Made by a program: the position numbers and the translations under genes. DNA of 64,000 nt, taken from Hydractinia symbiolongicarpus. Taxonomy: Eukaryota; Cnidaria; Hydrozoa; Anthoathecata; Hydractiniidae. The notes below the pieces were generated by a model. The model was not told where the DNA came from, made no database searches, and saw only the letters and a list, made by a program, of their open reading frames with translations. Position 1 is the stretch's first letter. Each line of letters opens with the position of its first letter. The stretch is taken from the NCBI RefSeq assembly GCF_029227915.1, contig NC_079883.1, positions 2,170,001-2,234,000 of the forward strand. The letters are read 5' to 3'. Positions 13,667 to 24,740 of the stretch are shown here, one piece after another.

Positions 13667-13779
13667 TCTATATCTTTGGTATATCGTTGTAAACATAATA
13701 TACAAAGTACCTACATTTTTTTTGTATAACTTTCAGCCATATTAGTTTGGTCGTATAAAATCAGCGAAAATGAAATCTT

Positions 13780-13901
13780 ATATGGAGTCTCGTCAGGGGC
13801 CGGAAACCATGGGGAAGAGTAATTGCAAAATTGAACGAATGATAATGTAGTTTGATAGCAGTTACTCTCCCCCCTGTTTCCCCCCTGACGAGAATTCATA
13901 T
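13780..13901. repeat. Imperfect inverted repeat
   Basis: The 20-nt arm ATATGGAGTCTCGTCAGGGG at 13780-13799 pairs with 13882-13901 with few mismatches, and pairing continues weakly inward (ggaaacc, agagtaa). It may be the ends of a small non-autonomous element nested in the piggyBac copy. Confidence 0.5.
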
Positions 13902-14532
13902 ACACACCATTGATGTTGGGGGTGCCTGCAAAACTATTTTCTTGACAGCAGGCCGTCGTTACATCACTTATTTACAGCGCGGCATTGGTATGGTCTACGC
14001 GTTGATAATGCGACGGCCAGCTCATGGCTTTAAAAGAGGATTTACGCACCGCGAGCGGATCTTGCCACTGCCTCTTCAGCCGTAATATGTACTTTTTTAG
14101 GAGACATTGTAAATATTGTTTCTATACAACTAAACAATAAAGGACAAGTAAGCAATAATATATATTCAAGTGATTAGCTACATATAGTGAATATGATATT
14201 AGGCGTCTATAAAGCTTTATGAAGATTTTGGCATATTACTGTATTATTATCAACTAAAATCACCCCCAAAAATATAATAAATATCAAAATAATGACAATC
14301 CATGAAAATTGAAAAATGGCGATTTTTTTAGATATTTTGACGCGGTGTGAAAAATTTGGTACTGGGACCGAACCGCGACATCTTTTTATATATTTTTTTT
14401 GTAATAATGCCGCAGTGAAAAAATATTAAAAGTCATAAAAACGTAGTACGACACGACAGATATTTAAGAAATGGTGGATAAAAATGACAAGGGGGCGCTG
14501 CAAAAGCGCCCTCTCGGTGCCAATAGGGTTAA

Positions 14533-17500
14533 TGGTCGTAAGATGTAGTGCGAAATATCTGTGTAATGTAAAAGTGCAGAGATCACTGGAGGTGAAGTAA
14601 TAATAGCGAGCAGCAGGATAACTAGTTTAAAATAATATATTTTAAAAGCTGTTTGAGATCTTGATATTATATGTTATACGTTATTATTAATGTGTCAATT
14701 TTACACTTTTTTAACATTACAACCTGTCTGTTTGTTGTTACCTCACTCATCACAACGTTTTTAAATAAAAACTATAAAAAAAACATTTTCTAAAATTTTT
14801 AAAGTTTGCTAGTGTAATATTTTTTGTTAGAATTTCTTTTCCGCCCATTTGCGTTTTTTTGTTTTTGTTTTTCATTGGATTTCTTCGCTCCCTGCTCTTC
14901 ACGCTCCATCACTTTGTTTTGTAACAAATCAAAATATGTCTAACTCGCCGTTTCTATTCAAAACGCACATCTAAGCAAATCCGTATATCTTCACCCTGGA
15001 CCAGAATTAATACGAAACGATCTTATGAGCACAAAACGAACAAAAAATTTTACAGTAAAAACAACATTTTTTAATTTGCAGAACATCAAAAATCGAAACA
15101 TGTTCTGCAAATTAAAAAATGTTGTTTTTACTTTATAATTATTACGAAGCTGTCAAGTCAGAATATCGTAGGCGTAAAAGAGTGCTGGGGACGATGTTGG
15201 CATTTACAGTATTGCCATCCCACTATGTCACTTGGTAACGAAACAAATATTCTGGAAGAAAATATTGTAAACAGCTTCAGCACAGTAATTTGATTATATT
15301 AAGATATCTTTATATATAAAAATATTAAGAGACCTTTATATATTTGAATATTAATTAATGCTAGTTTTTTCCGTTTAAATAATAGTCCCACAATCATGTA
15401 CCGTCATCAGACGGATAATCATTTCAGCTTATTAAATCAGACCTCGTTCTTCATTTTTTATTATTTAAAACATTTTTACTTTAAAACCTTGAAAAACAAA
15501 CTATGTGAGATAAAAAAAAAGTTTCAGGTAACTGAGTTTCGTGATAAACTTAAAACTCTATCGTTAGCATCCTCTTGACGCCCTTCTCCCACGATAAATG
15601 CGTTTTATTGACTTGTTAATTTGCTAGCCAACAGAATGACGCATGATTTTAGAACTTTATTGCGTGTGCTGCTAGACGTTATAAGAATAAAATTCTCTTT
15701 ATAAGGAGATTTTTAACTTCTAACGATGATTCTCGAACCAAGATGGAAGTTAGTTCATAGTAAATATGAATCGAAAAGTTTCGGAAAAACTGATAAAGAT
15801 AAAAAAACTAAAGAAGTATAGAACACTATAGAAAACTCATTTTGAAAACATCATTTTTTCTGATCTCGTAATTTTCGACGATGTTTTAGAAGTTTTCGTG
15901 CCTGACGAAGCAAACTTCATATGTAAGGATTATGGAAGACAATGGGAATCGTTTAAAGCACTTCTAGTATTTACCATCTACTTAGATAGCAAAAGTTTAA
16001 CGATAGCAAAAGAAGAAATCGCTCAGAAATGCAGTCACTGTAAAAATCATTATGAACGTACTATGTTTAATCTTAAGCACATGCAAAAAATCTTAGAAGA
16101 GTTGTATGGTGTTTGAGATCATAGTGTGAAGATAAACTTTGCTCGGAGAAGAGAGGTAAGTATTCCGCATGACCTTACCTCAGGTATAACAAACTTGAAG
16201 TTGAAAGAAGACTAACTGAATGAAACAGTCTCCGTGAAGATTTGTGCCTTGCAATTTTAATATGCTATTTATTTTGATATTTAAAAAAAAGCTTGTTAGG
16301 TATGATATGATATAATTTCGGTGTTTTTTACCTAAATTTTCGAACTCTTTGTCATTAATTTTAATGTTTTGGAATGAATATATATTCCTAGTTTAATTTT
16401 ACTGTAATGTATATAGTGATGAGCAACGACCTTTTTTTGTATTAAAATATCTTTATACAGGAGGTGTGTTTTCATTCAATTTGCTAGAAATTGCGTTCTA
16501 CAAATGATTGACAAATCAGAAGTAAAAGGAGCTAAGTAAGTAAGTAATAAGTAAGGGAAAATATATTTTCACGGCTCTTCATCCTAATAAAAAAATTAAA
16601 AATATATTAAAGATAAAAATAGAAGAAAATATTATTAAAAATAAAAGTGAAGAAGAGACAAAAGAAAATCAAAAAAGCGCATGGACATGAATATCAGTAT
16701 TTTAATGCTAATAGCATAATATAAATAATGAAGCCATTACAATGCACTTATAAATTTTGGGCTAAATAACTTGGAAATGGGGTGGTGACTTCAGTTATGT
16801 TTAACCGCGCATGTAACTAGGGACCACATGGAACAAAAATAAGATCAATTTCCCAATAGCTTCTGTTATATAGTATTGTGAAAACAAGTCTTTGACAGAA
16901 AGGATAACGAGTATTCATAGACATTAGGGCCTTTAGTACCATCGTTCCAGCTTAACGACGACAAACAATGTCATTCTTATCAGGTTCCTGAGAAGGAAGA
17001 GAAAGAAACACGACGCATCATAGATGTAAAACACGGAATGTTTACGTCAATGATATTTAGCGTCAACGGTGGTATGAGTTTAAAACCAAGTATTTTTGTA
17101 TCCAGACTAGCCGGCATGATCACAGAAGGAAGAAAATGAAGCAAAAGGGGGAAGTTGTAGCGTGGCTGAAAAGAAAAATTTTGTTAAGTGCGTTCGGCAA
17201 TTTAATGTCTGTGTGGTTCCAGAATTTATGCTAACCATAGTGTGTGCAACGATGACGTGCAGATCATAAAAGAGTCAACAGTTATTTGTGAACAGTTAAA
17301 TCGTTCTTCTAATATATGTTGTGTCGTTATAGTAATGTCAAATTATCCATGTTTTTGTTATCTTTCTGCGTAAATGGCTATGCACATTTTGTAATGGACG
17401 GATTGTTGACGTCATCAAAAACTGTGAGCCCCAATACTTACTCAACCGTTCCTGTTAAAATCACATGACTTCACACATTTTCTTGTTCATCGTTTCAAGC

Positions 17501-18060
17501 TCTATATCATTTATATACGAAAGGTATATAAATTTCTTGAAAAAAAAATTGTAATTTTGCGAGTCTGCGCTGATTTCAGCACAATGTTTTTACGGGCGGC
17601 AATCAAAAGCACACGATCCCATGCATTTCCTTTATCACCCTGTTAAGAATTACCTAATAAAACTAATGGCTGAATGACCTTATAAAAAAATTCGTATCCA
17701 CGAGTTATTGCTGAGTTAATCAAAATTCTTAAACTGTTATATCTCCTTAACCGATAATCAAAGCCGACAGTAGTAATGGATGTCACAGCGTCGGAAAATA
17801 CCGTCCTCTTCTAGAGTAAAAGTCAATGATAATAGCAATTAATTGCTTTGAAGCAGGTAGTTTTGTCTAATGTAATGCAGACCGGGAAAGAATCATTTAA
17901 AAAAATATTTAAAAGTGCTTGAAATTCATCGCTTGAAATGACGAGCTTTAGTCTAGCTTTTTTCAGACAACATTGTTTTCTCCGGATGTCTATAAAGTAG
18001 AAAAGCTTGCATTTTTCTTTGAACGGAACTAACAACAAGGTCATGAAGTGCATTTAGCTT
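14533..18060. other. No recognised gene
   Basis: Apart from the perfect inverted repeat at 15054-15132, I see no domain, RNA gene or transposon end. The open frame at 15898-16116 has a CxxC pair and is lysine-rich but resembles nothing I know. The small frames at 15396-15578 and 17823-18053 also lack recognisable features. Confidence 0.45.
15054..15132. repeat. Perfect 33-bp inverted repeat with 13-nt loop
   Basis: Arm 15054-15086 and arm 15100-15132 are exact reverse complements (33 of 33), separated by 13 nt. The arms contain 'aatttgcagaacat'. The lack of any mismatch in otherwise drifting DNA points to a recent origin, by template switching or from a foldback-type element. Confidence 0.9.
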
Positions 18061-18279
18061 GCAATAGTTAAATATTTGTCATACCATTCTTGTTAAATTT
18101 GTTTTTGTTGCTCCCGACGTCCGACCATATTCCTATATATCATGCGTTGTCTATGTTAGATATCATTAATATCAATATTTTAATTGTAGGTGTAGTGGAT
18201 ATGACATGTTACCTAGAGATAATTGAAATAATGTCATAACTTCGGTAATGTTCCGACGTAATTAATTGCCTTATACAAA

Positions 18280-18290
18280 TATAAAAAAGG
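18280..18290 (+). promoter_or_regulatory. TATA box of CTCK gene A1
   Basis: TATAAAAAAGG is followed by a non-coding first exon that ends at 18379 with a donor, AAG|GTACGT (18380-18385). The acceptor TTTTAG ends at 18697, three bases before the ATG. The same layout is kept in the B1 copy. Confidence 0.7.
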
Positions 18291-18700
18291 TAAACTAATG
18301 TGTAGAGTATTTTATTAATATATCAGGTTAAACCTCTCACATAATTGTAAAGAAGTTTTTGCAGCTATTGTTAATGAAGGTACGTTTTTTATATTTCTTA
18401 TTTTTTTCTTCACTTTTACTTTCAAGTGTATTTATGTGTTGACGATGTTGTAGAACCTCTGATGATTAAATTCCTAGTGGAATTTTTGTTGAAAATACCT
18501 AACATGTTTTTTAGATCTTAAAAGGAAACATAATTATTTTCATATACTCTATTATGTGATGACAAAATTGTTCAGTATAGCAGCGGTTCTCGTGGATAAA
18601 AGTAAAGGAAGCAATTAAAAAAGATTAGCATGCTTCGCGTCACTTTGATACTCCATTTCAACCAGAGCATTTTTGTTAACGTTCCTATTGCTTTTAGAAC

Positions 18701-19138
18701 ATGAAAACATCTAACCTACCAACCATCTTTACATTGTTGCATATTTTTTGCCAAATAGCCAACCCAATGTTTCTTGCTGAAATTGAAAAAATCGTAGAAA
18801 ACGCCGTAAAAGAAAAGGCAGGCCGGATTCTCGTTATGAATGCAACAGAAACACACGCTTCTTTCTGTGTACTACGCTCATACAAGAGAACGCTTTTTCA
18901 CAAAGGTTGTATTCCAAAGACTCTCAAGTTAAAGTACTGTGATGGACAATGTAATTCAATATATCTACCTGGCAATAAAGGTTATCAAGATACTCTCAAA
19001 GTGTGTGAAAGATGCAAGCCAAAAAGCTCACACTGGAGGAAAGTGAAACTTACATGTCCATTTTCGATAAAGAGGAAATATAGGCGGTTTAGAGTGGAAG
19101 TGATTGATCAATGCGAATGTAATTTCTGTGATGAATGA
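18701..19138 (+). CDS. Secreted cystine-knot (CTCK) protein A1, gremlin/DAN-like
   Basis: This is a 145-residue protein encoded in one exon. Residues 1 to about 21 form a probable signal peptide. N47-A-T is a potential N-glycosylation site. The CTCK domain runs from about 56 to 143 with ten cysteines (56, 70, 80, 84, 102, 105, 119, 138, 140, 143). It includes the C-x-G-x-C knot motif CDGQC at 80-84 and a terminal C-x-C-x-x-C. The string CNSIYLP, the CKPK turn and the spacing resemble gremlin/DAN-family BMP antagonists, although gremlin is longer. By family it should act outside the cell, binding a ligand or a partner subunit. An upstream TATA box and non-coding exon complete the gene, a layout also known for vertebrate GREM1. 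The start is the first ATG after the splice acceptor. Asp81 replaces the Tyr found in all other copies that keep this codon. Confidence 0.9.
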   Translation: MKTSNLPTIFTLLHIFCQIANPMFLAEIEKIVENAVKEKAGRILVMNATETHASFCVLRSYKRTLFHKGCIPKTLKLKYCDGQCNSIYLPGNKGYQDTLKVCERCKPKSSHWRKVKLTCPFSIKRKYRRFRVEVIDQCECNFCDE

Positions 19139-20284
19139 TGAAGTAATATTTTTTCCAACTTGTTTATTGTTATTTATTTTTACTACATATATATGATTTA
19201 ACTTTATAGGTGTGTTATTCGGGTCTACATTCAGTTCTATGTATTCTATTATTTGTGGCTAATAATTTGAAAAGTATTAAGTATTAAATTGTTTGTCTTG
19301 ACTGTTGATCAGTGTTTTCTTTCCTTTTGTGGTAACAAAAAATGTTAAAGCAAATTTTGAAAGTTTTCTTTTAAGACAAAAATGCTTTTTTGATGTCGGT
19401 TTACTCACGGTCTTTGAATCTATAAAATTGTTCACTTACTCCGTTCTAATCCTTTCGATCGGTTTACACATATGGCACAAAAAAATGGGTTATAAGGATA
19501 AAATCTCACCAGGCCGTGTTTTTAAGTGGGAGTTGAAGTGAATTTAATAGCTAACAACTGTAGTTGAATAGCTATATCAGGAAAAGTGTTAACGAGGCAT
19601 TTTCATGAAGCTCTAAGCGAGCAAGAGTCAAAGGGTAAAGTATTTGAAGGGAAATTTTAATTCGGAGAAGAAATTGAAATGGGAGGTAATTAAGAAAAAG
19701 CACTTAAAAATTTTAGGTTAATAATAACTGACACCTTGTACATCATTTGGACTGTCTCATAGCCAAGAATATTTCAATCAAACAAAAACAAAGTTACTTT
19801 ACGTATTTAGACCACCCTGTGACCTCCAAGCCCTACATATTTTGAGGTTGAATCTTTTCAAGTAACTTGACACTTAACCGCACGATAGTTATATTAGGAA
19901 ACAAACGAGTTAAATTAACTGTCCAGCATCACACTTTGTTTTAAATGACATATTAAAATTTAGATTACATAAGGTCATTCTGTGTATATTTTTGTAATGG
20001 GGTAATAAAAGAATGCTTGTCTGAATTTGTTATGATTATTAAAAATTTCCAGTGTAATAGAGTAGTTAGCTGCTATTGCGTTGGAACAAATTAGTGCCAT
20101 GTACAAATTAGAATGTGATGACTCATTACATTGAATTACTATTTTTTTTTTTTTTTTTTTTTTTTTTTTGTTATTTTATTTATCTCTTAATAAGTTGAAG
20201 ATTTTGTGTAGATACAGAGAGAGATCAAGATGGTGTTATTATTGTTATTATAATATATTCCGTAGCCTAGAATAAATTCACGGG
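19139..20284. other. 3' flank of gene A1; no further gene
   Basis: Up to about 19997 this is closely matched by the B1 3' flank. TATTA at 19951-19955 is the unoccupied counterpart of the Harbinger insertion site in block B. The 78-codon frame at 19305-19541 is not kept open in the B copy, so I reject it as a gene. A 28-nt T run at 20142-20169 follows. Confidence 0.6.
20142..20169. repeat. Poly-T tract (28 nt)
   Basis: An uninterrupted run of 28 T. On the minus strand it is a poly-A tract and could be the 3' tail of a retroposed sequence, but no element body was identified. Confidence 0.8.
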
Positions 20285-23260
20285 TTCGCCCGTCCTTTAT
20301 TTACAACATTTTGTGCGTCTCGCTACTGTGGATACCATTTTGGGTGACATACGTATAGGGGTATTATAATACAGATAGCTGGGAAACCCGGCGTCGAAAA
20401 GCCGGGGTAAGCCACAAGTCAAGGTGTGACCCGCCATTGAACACTATGTGGAGCGCTTAATAAGAGCCGTAAACTGTACTACACGGTCAGGTGGAGCGCT
20501 TTAGTACAGGTACGCAGTATGTCGTTAATCGAGTAAAGCGCACACAACACTATAGTGTTTCGGCTGTAGTGTATTTTTGAAAATATAACTCTACTGTAAC
20601 TTTAGCCAAAATAAAAACACAATTTACAACCATTTGTTACCCCGTCATAGGAAAAACAATTGGTCAATTTTATTTTATTTTGCGAAATAAGTTTCAGTAA
20701 AGGTTAACAAATTAATTGTGACACTGGACTGAGCACTTAGTACAGGTAAATCGTGCCACACATGCGTTTAGGCTTAAGACCCTATTCAAAAAAACTATTG
20801 AAGCTTTGGTTTACAAAACACAGAATACACTCTGTTGAAACGCCGGGTTAAGCCACAAGTAGCTGTGTTACCCAGCGTTAAACACCAGATTGAGTGATTA
20901 ATAAGAACCGTCAACTGTGCCACACATTCAGGTAAAGCGCTTTAGTACAGCCATATAGTGTGTAGAAAATCAAGTGAAGTGCACACAACTTTATGGTGTT
21001 TCCGGTGTAATATACTATTCAAAAAATAACTTTCGACAACTTAGGTAAAATAAAAACCCAGATTACAATTCAATGTTACCCCGTCATAGCGAAAGCAGCT
21101 GGCCAACCTTCTTTATTTTTCAGGGAATGTTCCCGGGAAAAGTTTAAAAAAATGTTAAGCTGAGCGCTTAGTATAGGTAAACAGTGTGTACTTTTTTTCT
21201 GTAAAAAACGTTATCACAACTTCGGTTAAACAGAAACACAGGAAACAGCCCGTTGTTACCACCGGACTAAGCGCTTAGTACAGCTAGACTGTGTCGCACA
21301 TGAGTATAGGCATAACACCATTTTTAAAAAAACTTTATCGCGACTTCAGTTTAAAAAAAATCAGGAAACCGCCTGTCGTTATCAAGTTCAGTTAAAAAAA
21401 ATATATACTTAGCAATTTTATTTTTTAGCATAAACTTTCATAACTGCATTTAGCTACTTTCACTTTTTAGCCAGAGGTTGAGCTAAAAGGAGCTAGATAG
21501 GTAGACCCAACTTCAACATAAAAATAAAGAACAATATACCGAACTGAATAAAAACTTTAAAAGAATAGGAATAAATAAAGATAGCTATAGCTAGCTGCCT
21601 CAAAATGTACGTTTTGTAGCTAGCCAAAAACTTAAAATTGGTTTGATTAAGATTTATACGTAGCTAGAAAATGTGATGAAATATTCACCTTAACATGTGA
21701 AAACAAACTAAATAATCCTATAGGATAAAAAGTACTCAGAAGAAATAAGGAGGATTGAAAGGAAACCTACAAACTTCACACCATCACTTCCAAACCAAAA
21801 TGGCCTTCGTAGGGGTAGCATGTTCCTCCCGTCGGCATGTTGAGGCCGCGAAGCACTTGGATTGGTCATTAGTGAAAATAGAGCCTCGTGATTGGTTTAT
21901 TACAATGAGCGGCAAAGCAAGGCCGGTAAAAAAACGGGGTCTGCCGGGGATTCGAAATAAAGCTGCAGGGCCGCGGGGATTTTCGGCGGGTCTCGCTACT
22001 TGCTCCGCCGTGTTGCGCAGAGACAGACAGACGACGGCTATTATTATAGAGACTAGCCGTTAACCCTTGGAAATATCCACGGGTTCTCCTGTTCTTTTAA
22101 TTTACCCGTCGCAACAAAGTGGATAAAAATATATCGCATTTGAAATTCGTGTTTCCGTAACATCAGTTTCTAACTCAGCGGGGGGTCCGCGCAAAGACAG
22201 GCAGACGGAATACGGCTATTATAATAGAGACTAGCCGGGAAACCCGGCGTCAAAACGCCAGGGTAAGCCACAAGTGAAAGTGTGACCCGGCGTTGAACAT
22301 TCTGTGGAGCGCTTAATAACCGTCATAAACTGTGCCACAGAGTTTACAAACCGTTGTTACACCGTCATAGCAAAAACAATCGGTCAATATTATTCTATTT
22401 TGCAGAATAATTGTCTGTGAAAGTTAAAAAATTAATTGTGACACCGAACTAAGCGCTTAGTACACGTAAACCGTGTTGCACACGCGTTTAGGCTTAATAC
22501 CCATTTCAAAAAAACTGAATATATTGCAACTTTGGTTTACAAAACACAGGATACACTCTGTTGAAACGCCGGGTTAAGCCACAAGTACCCGTGTTACCCG
22601 GCGTTGAACACCCGAATTAGTGATTAATAACCGTCAACTGTACAACACATTGAGGCAAGTATGTAATAAATCAAGTGAAGCGCACACAATTTATGGTATT
22701 TCCGGTGTAATAAATTTTGCAAATAATAACTTTCAACATTTTAAGCTGAAATAAATCACAGATTAAAATCTGTTGTTATCCCGTCACAGCAAAAACACGA
22801 AGCAGCCAGTTGTATACACTTGACTAAGCGCTTTTTACAGATACACTGTGTCGCACAAGAGTATAGGCGTAACACCATTTTTCAAAAAACTTTATCGCAA
22901 CTTTGGTTTTAAAAAAAAATTAGTAAACAGCCTGGCGTTAACCCAGGGGTTAGTTAAAAAATTACTTAGCAAATTATATTTTGCAGAATAAATTTTTATA
23001 ACAGTAGCTGTATTTAACATAATTATTATTAGGAATTTTGTTGGTAGCCAAACTGTATTTGGCTACTTTTATTTTTTAGTTCCGAAATTATTCCGAAATT
23101 AAGCTGCGTCCAACAGAAAAAAGGAGGTCCGTATAAATCGGGCCCCGCGCTATTTTTTCCGAAAAAGCTGCGCGCAACCATTTTGAACAGACAGAATACG
23201 GCTATTATTAAAGAGACTAGCCGGGAGACCCGTGGAAAAATCTACGGGAATTCACCTGTC
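20285..23260. repeat. R1 composite repeat array
   Basis: Two direct copies of a roughly 1-kb unit lie about 1.85 kb apart (one from about 20378, one from about 22225). Each holds internal sub-repeats: 'ccgggttaagccacaagt', 'gtgttacccggcgttgaacac', an AGCGCTTAGTACAG block, 'taggcgtaacacc', and 'ttatcgcaactttggttt'. Between and around them lie GCTAGC-rich DNA and short ACGGCTATTATTATAGAGACTAGCC segments (22033-22058, 22208-22235, 23198-23222). No protein is encoded. The whole array is absent from block B, so it was inserted into A or lost from B. Confidence 0.7.
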
Positions 23261-24165
23261 ATACATATTTCTTGCATCAGTATTTCGCGAATATTTTTTT
23301 ACTTGGTATGAAATTACTTCATGGTACTCATATGAGCACCTGCAAATATATACTTATTGACACTGAAGTATTAAAAACCACATCTTTTTGCTTTTAATTG
23401 AACCTATAGCTTATTAAACTTTTACGCTGACATTAGCCTGGGAACATATTAACTCTCTACTGAGTGTCAATCGACTTTCAAAGCTTAGCAAAATTTAAGA
23501 AAACAAAACAAAGTAGGGTCACGTCGCTTTCTCGCAAAAAACATAATAATCGCATTTTTACAGCCAAACCTAGATTCCGAACAAAAATCTGTAAATAGTT
23601 TTCAAAATTTAAGATTTGGCAATTTCTTACGCTTTTAAAGATTGTTTAAAAGATAATTAAAACAATTTCAGCAGAAAAGTCATGTTAAAAAATTTATGGT
23701 GTGATCAAAGAAAACTCGCGAAGAAATAAATTCGAATTTACATCGAGTGAATATAAATACTTTTATATTATAATTTGTTTCGTTAATAATTATCATTCGT
23801 TTTAATATTATTAATTGAAGGCAGAAATATAATAGTAAACAAACAAATAACCACTTACAAAACCGCCTTAATATTTACTGTTCTTCCCATTCTAAATTTG
23901 TAAATTTCAAAAAAAGGCGCGAATACTTCTTTAATGAAATAGACAATGTTATGTCAACTGTCCGCAACTTTGACTGTGTAGTTATTTATAACAAAAACAG
24001 TAACGAAGGAACAATAAAAGTTAATTATGCTTAAATTTTGTATGAGAAATGTTTTAAATTAAACTTTTGTGAAACTTCGTGATAGACAAAACAAAAATAA
24101 CATGTTAAAACAGCGTAACAAAAAGATCAAGGAGCTGTGCGCAACAACTTTTTTTTGCGCATAAA
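23261..24165. other. No gene; partly duplicated in block B
   Basis: From 23698 ('tggtgtgatcaaagaaaa') the sequence matches block B from 46579. The left part has no match and no gene that I recognise. Confidence 0.5.
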
Positions 24166-24396
24166 CAGACGGGCGGAATACGACTTTTTTTGAAGAGATA
24201 TAACCATTTCAGTGTTGGAAACACTGTTAACAATGTGGGTCCAGTGTTCTGCATGTGTACGTAGCATGGGTTTGCCGGTAGCTGCGGTAAACACACTTGT
24301 CAAAGAAACCCTACTCTTACGAAGGGAGATTCACAAGGCCACTACAAGGCCGCCATTGTAAGTGGACTTAAGAGTCCATCTATTATCAGTTAGGTT
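24166..24396 (-). mobile_element. SINE family 2, truncated copy
   Basis: Read on the minus strand it ends in the tail 'tatctctt...gtcgtattccg' and contains 'acactg...ccacattgtt', which match the copies at 34329, 40550 and 47030. The central 'gccatgtgaggg' block is deleted here. Its counterpart in block B at 47030-47258 retains that block. Confidence 0.6.
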
Positions 24397-24429
24397 GAGT
24401 TTGAGAAATGACGGAAAATCTCCCTTTAT

Positions 24430-24740
24430 TAAATCACACGTACGAAGTAGTGTGATATGTTGGTTTACCCTTTCGTCACGGCGGCGACGGCGGCGGCGGT
24501 TTTCATGAAAGATATTTTTACACTGGATTCAAGATTCGAGTCATTGTTATTGCTTATTTCACTGGATTTAAACTTGTCTACTATTTTTTCGCGTAAACGG
24601 AAACCTGATGCTGCTGTGCTTTCTGGATATTAAGTTAATGAAACAGACATTTATCTTTAGCTGTTTTATTGAAATTTGGTGCTTTGTTCAGATGAAACAA
24701 GAAGCTGTTGTTACTGAAATTTTAAAACTCAACAATTTTA
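24430..24740 (+). mobile_element. Deletion remnant of Mutator-like element
   Basis: About 24440-24472 ('gaagtagtgtgatatgttgg...tttacc') matches, in inverted orientation, 51341-51375 beyond the start of the Mutator-like pseudogene in block B. About 24645-24735 ('gaaatttggtgctttgttcagatgaaacaagaa') matches the end of that pseudogene's coding region. So only the two edges of the element remain here, joined by a short GC-rich (CGG)n-containing stretch at 24478-24504. Confidence 0.5.

Larger units (their letters stand above)
12237..14107 (-). pseudogene. piggyBac-type transposase (DDE_Tnp_1_7-like) pseudogene
   Basis: On the minus strand an ATG at 14107 opens a short MSPKKV start that hits a stop after about 21 codons. 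An acidic Asp/Glu-rich N-terminal region follows at about 13160-12930, with a plausible GT-AG intron in it. Then come the core fragment NISFDRLYTS (the position of the catalytic Asp strand, 12622-12927), a TKGRTDI segment and KTKSRKWTMVAFAYLLNTAR, the typical C-terminal part of piggyBac transposases, spread over at least two frames (12237-12593). Much of the catalytic core is missing between the acidic region and 12927. It cannot encode an active enzyme. Confidence 0.75.
11784..14532. mobile_element. Decayed piggyBac-like DNA transposon (about 2.7 kb)
   Basis: The element is bounded by TTAA at 11784-11787 and 14529-14532, the invariant piggyBac target. Inward from each TTAA the ends read ctctattagca (left) and, on the opposite strand, ccctattggca (right). 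Each end also carries a subterminal CACCGAGAGGG...CCCC block (left about 11822-11848, right about 14491-14520), which at the right end folds into a GC-rich hairpin. Left-end spacing is longer by roughly 25 bp. Inside is a broken minus-strand piggyBac transposase. The length fits autonomous piggyBac elements (about 2.5 kb) plus a nested fragment. The end pairing is my reading and imperfect. Confidence 0.65.

Noticed and set aside
15898-16116. 72-codon frame with a CxxC pair
   Set aside because: It matches no family I recognise and has no supporting flanking signals.
21755-22063. 102-codon plus-strand frame
   Set aside because: It is built from repeat R1 pieces ('cttccaaaccaaaatggcc' recurs at 26.8 kb) and the shared ACGGCTATTATTATAGAGA tail.
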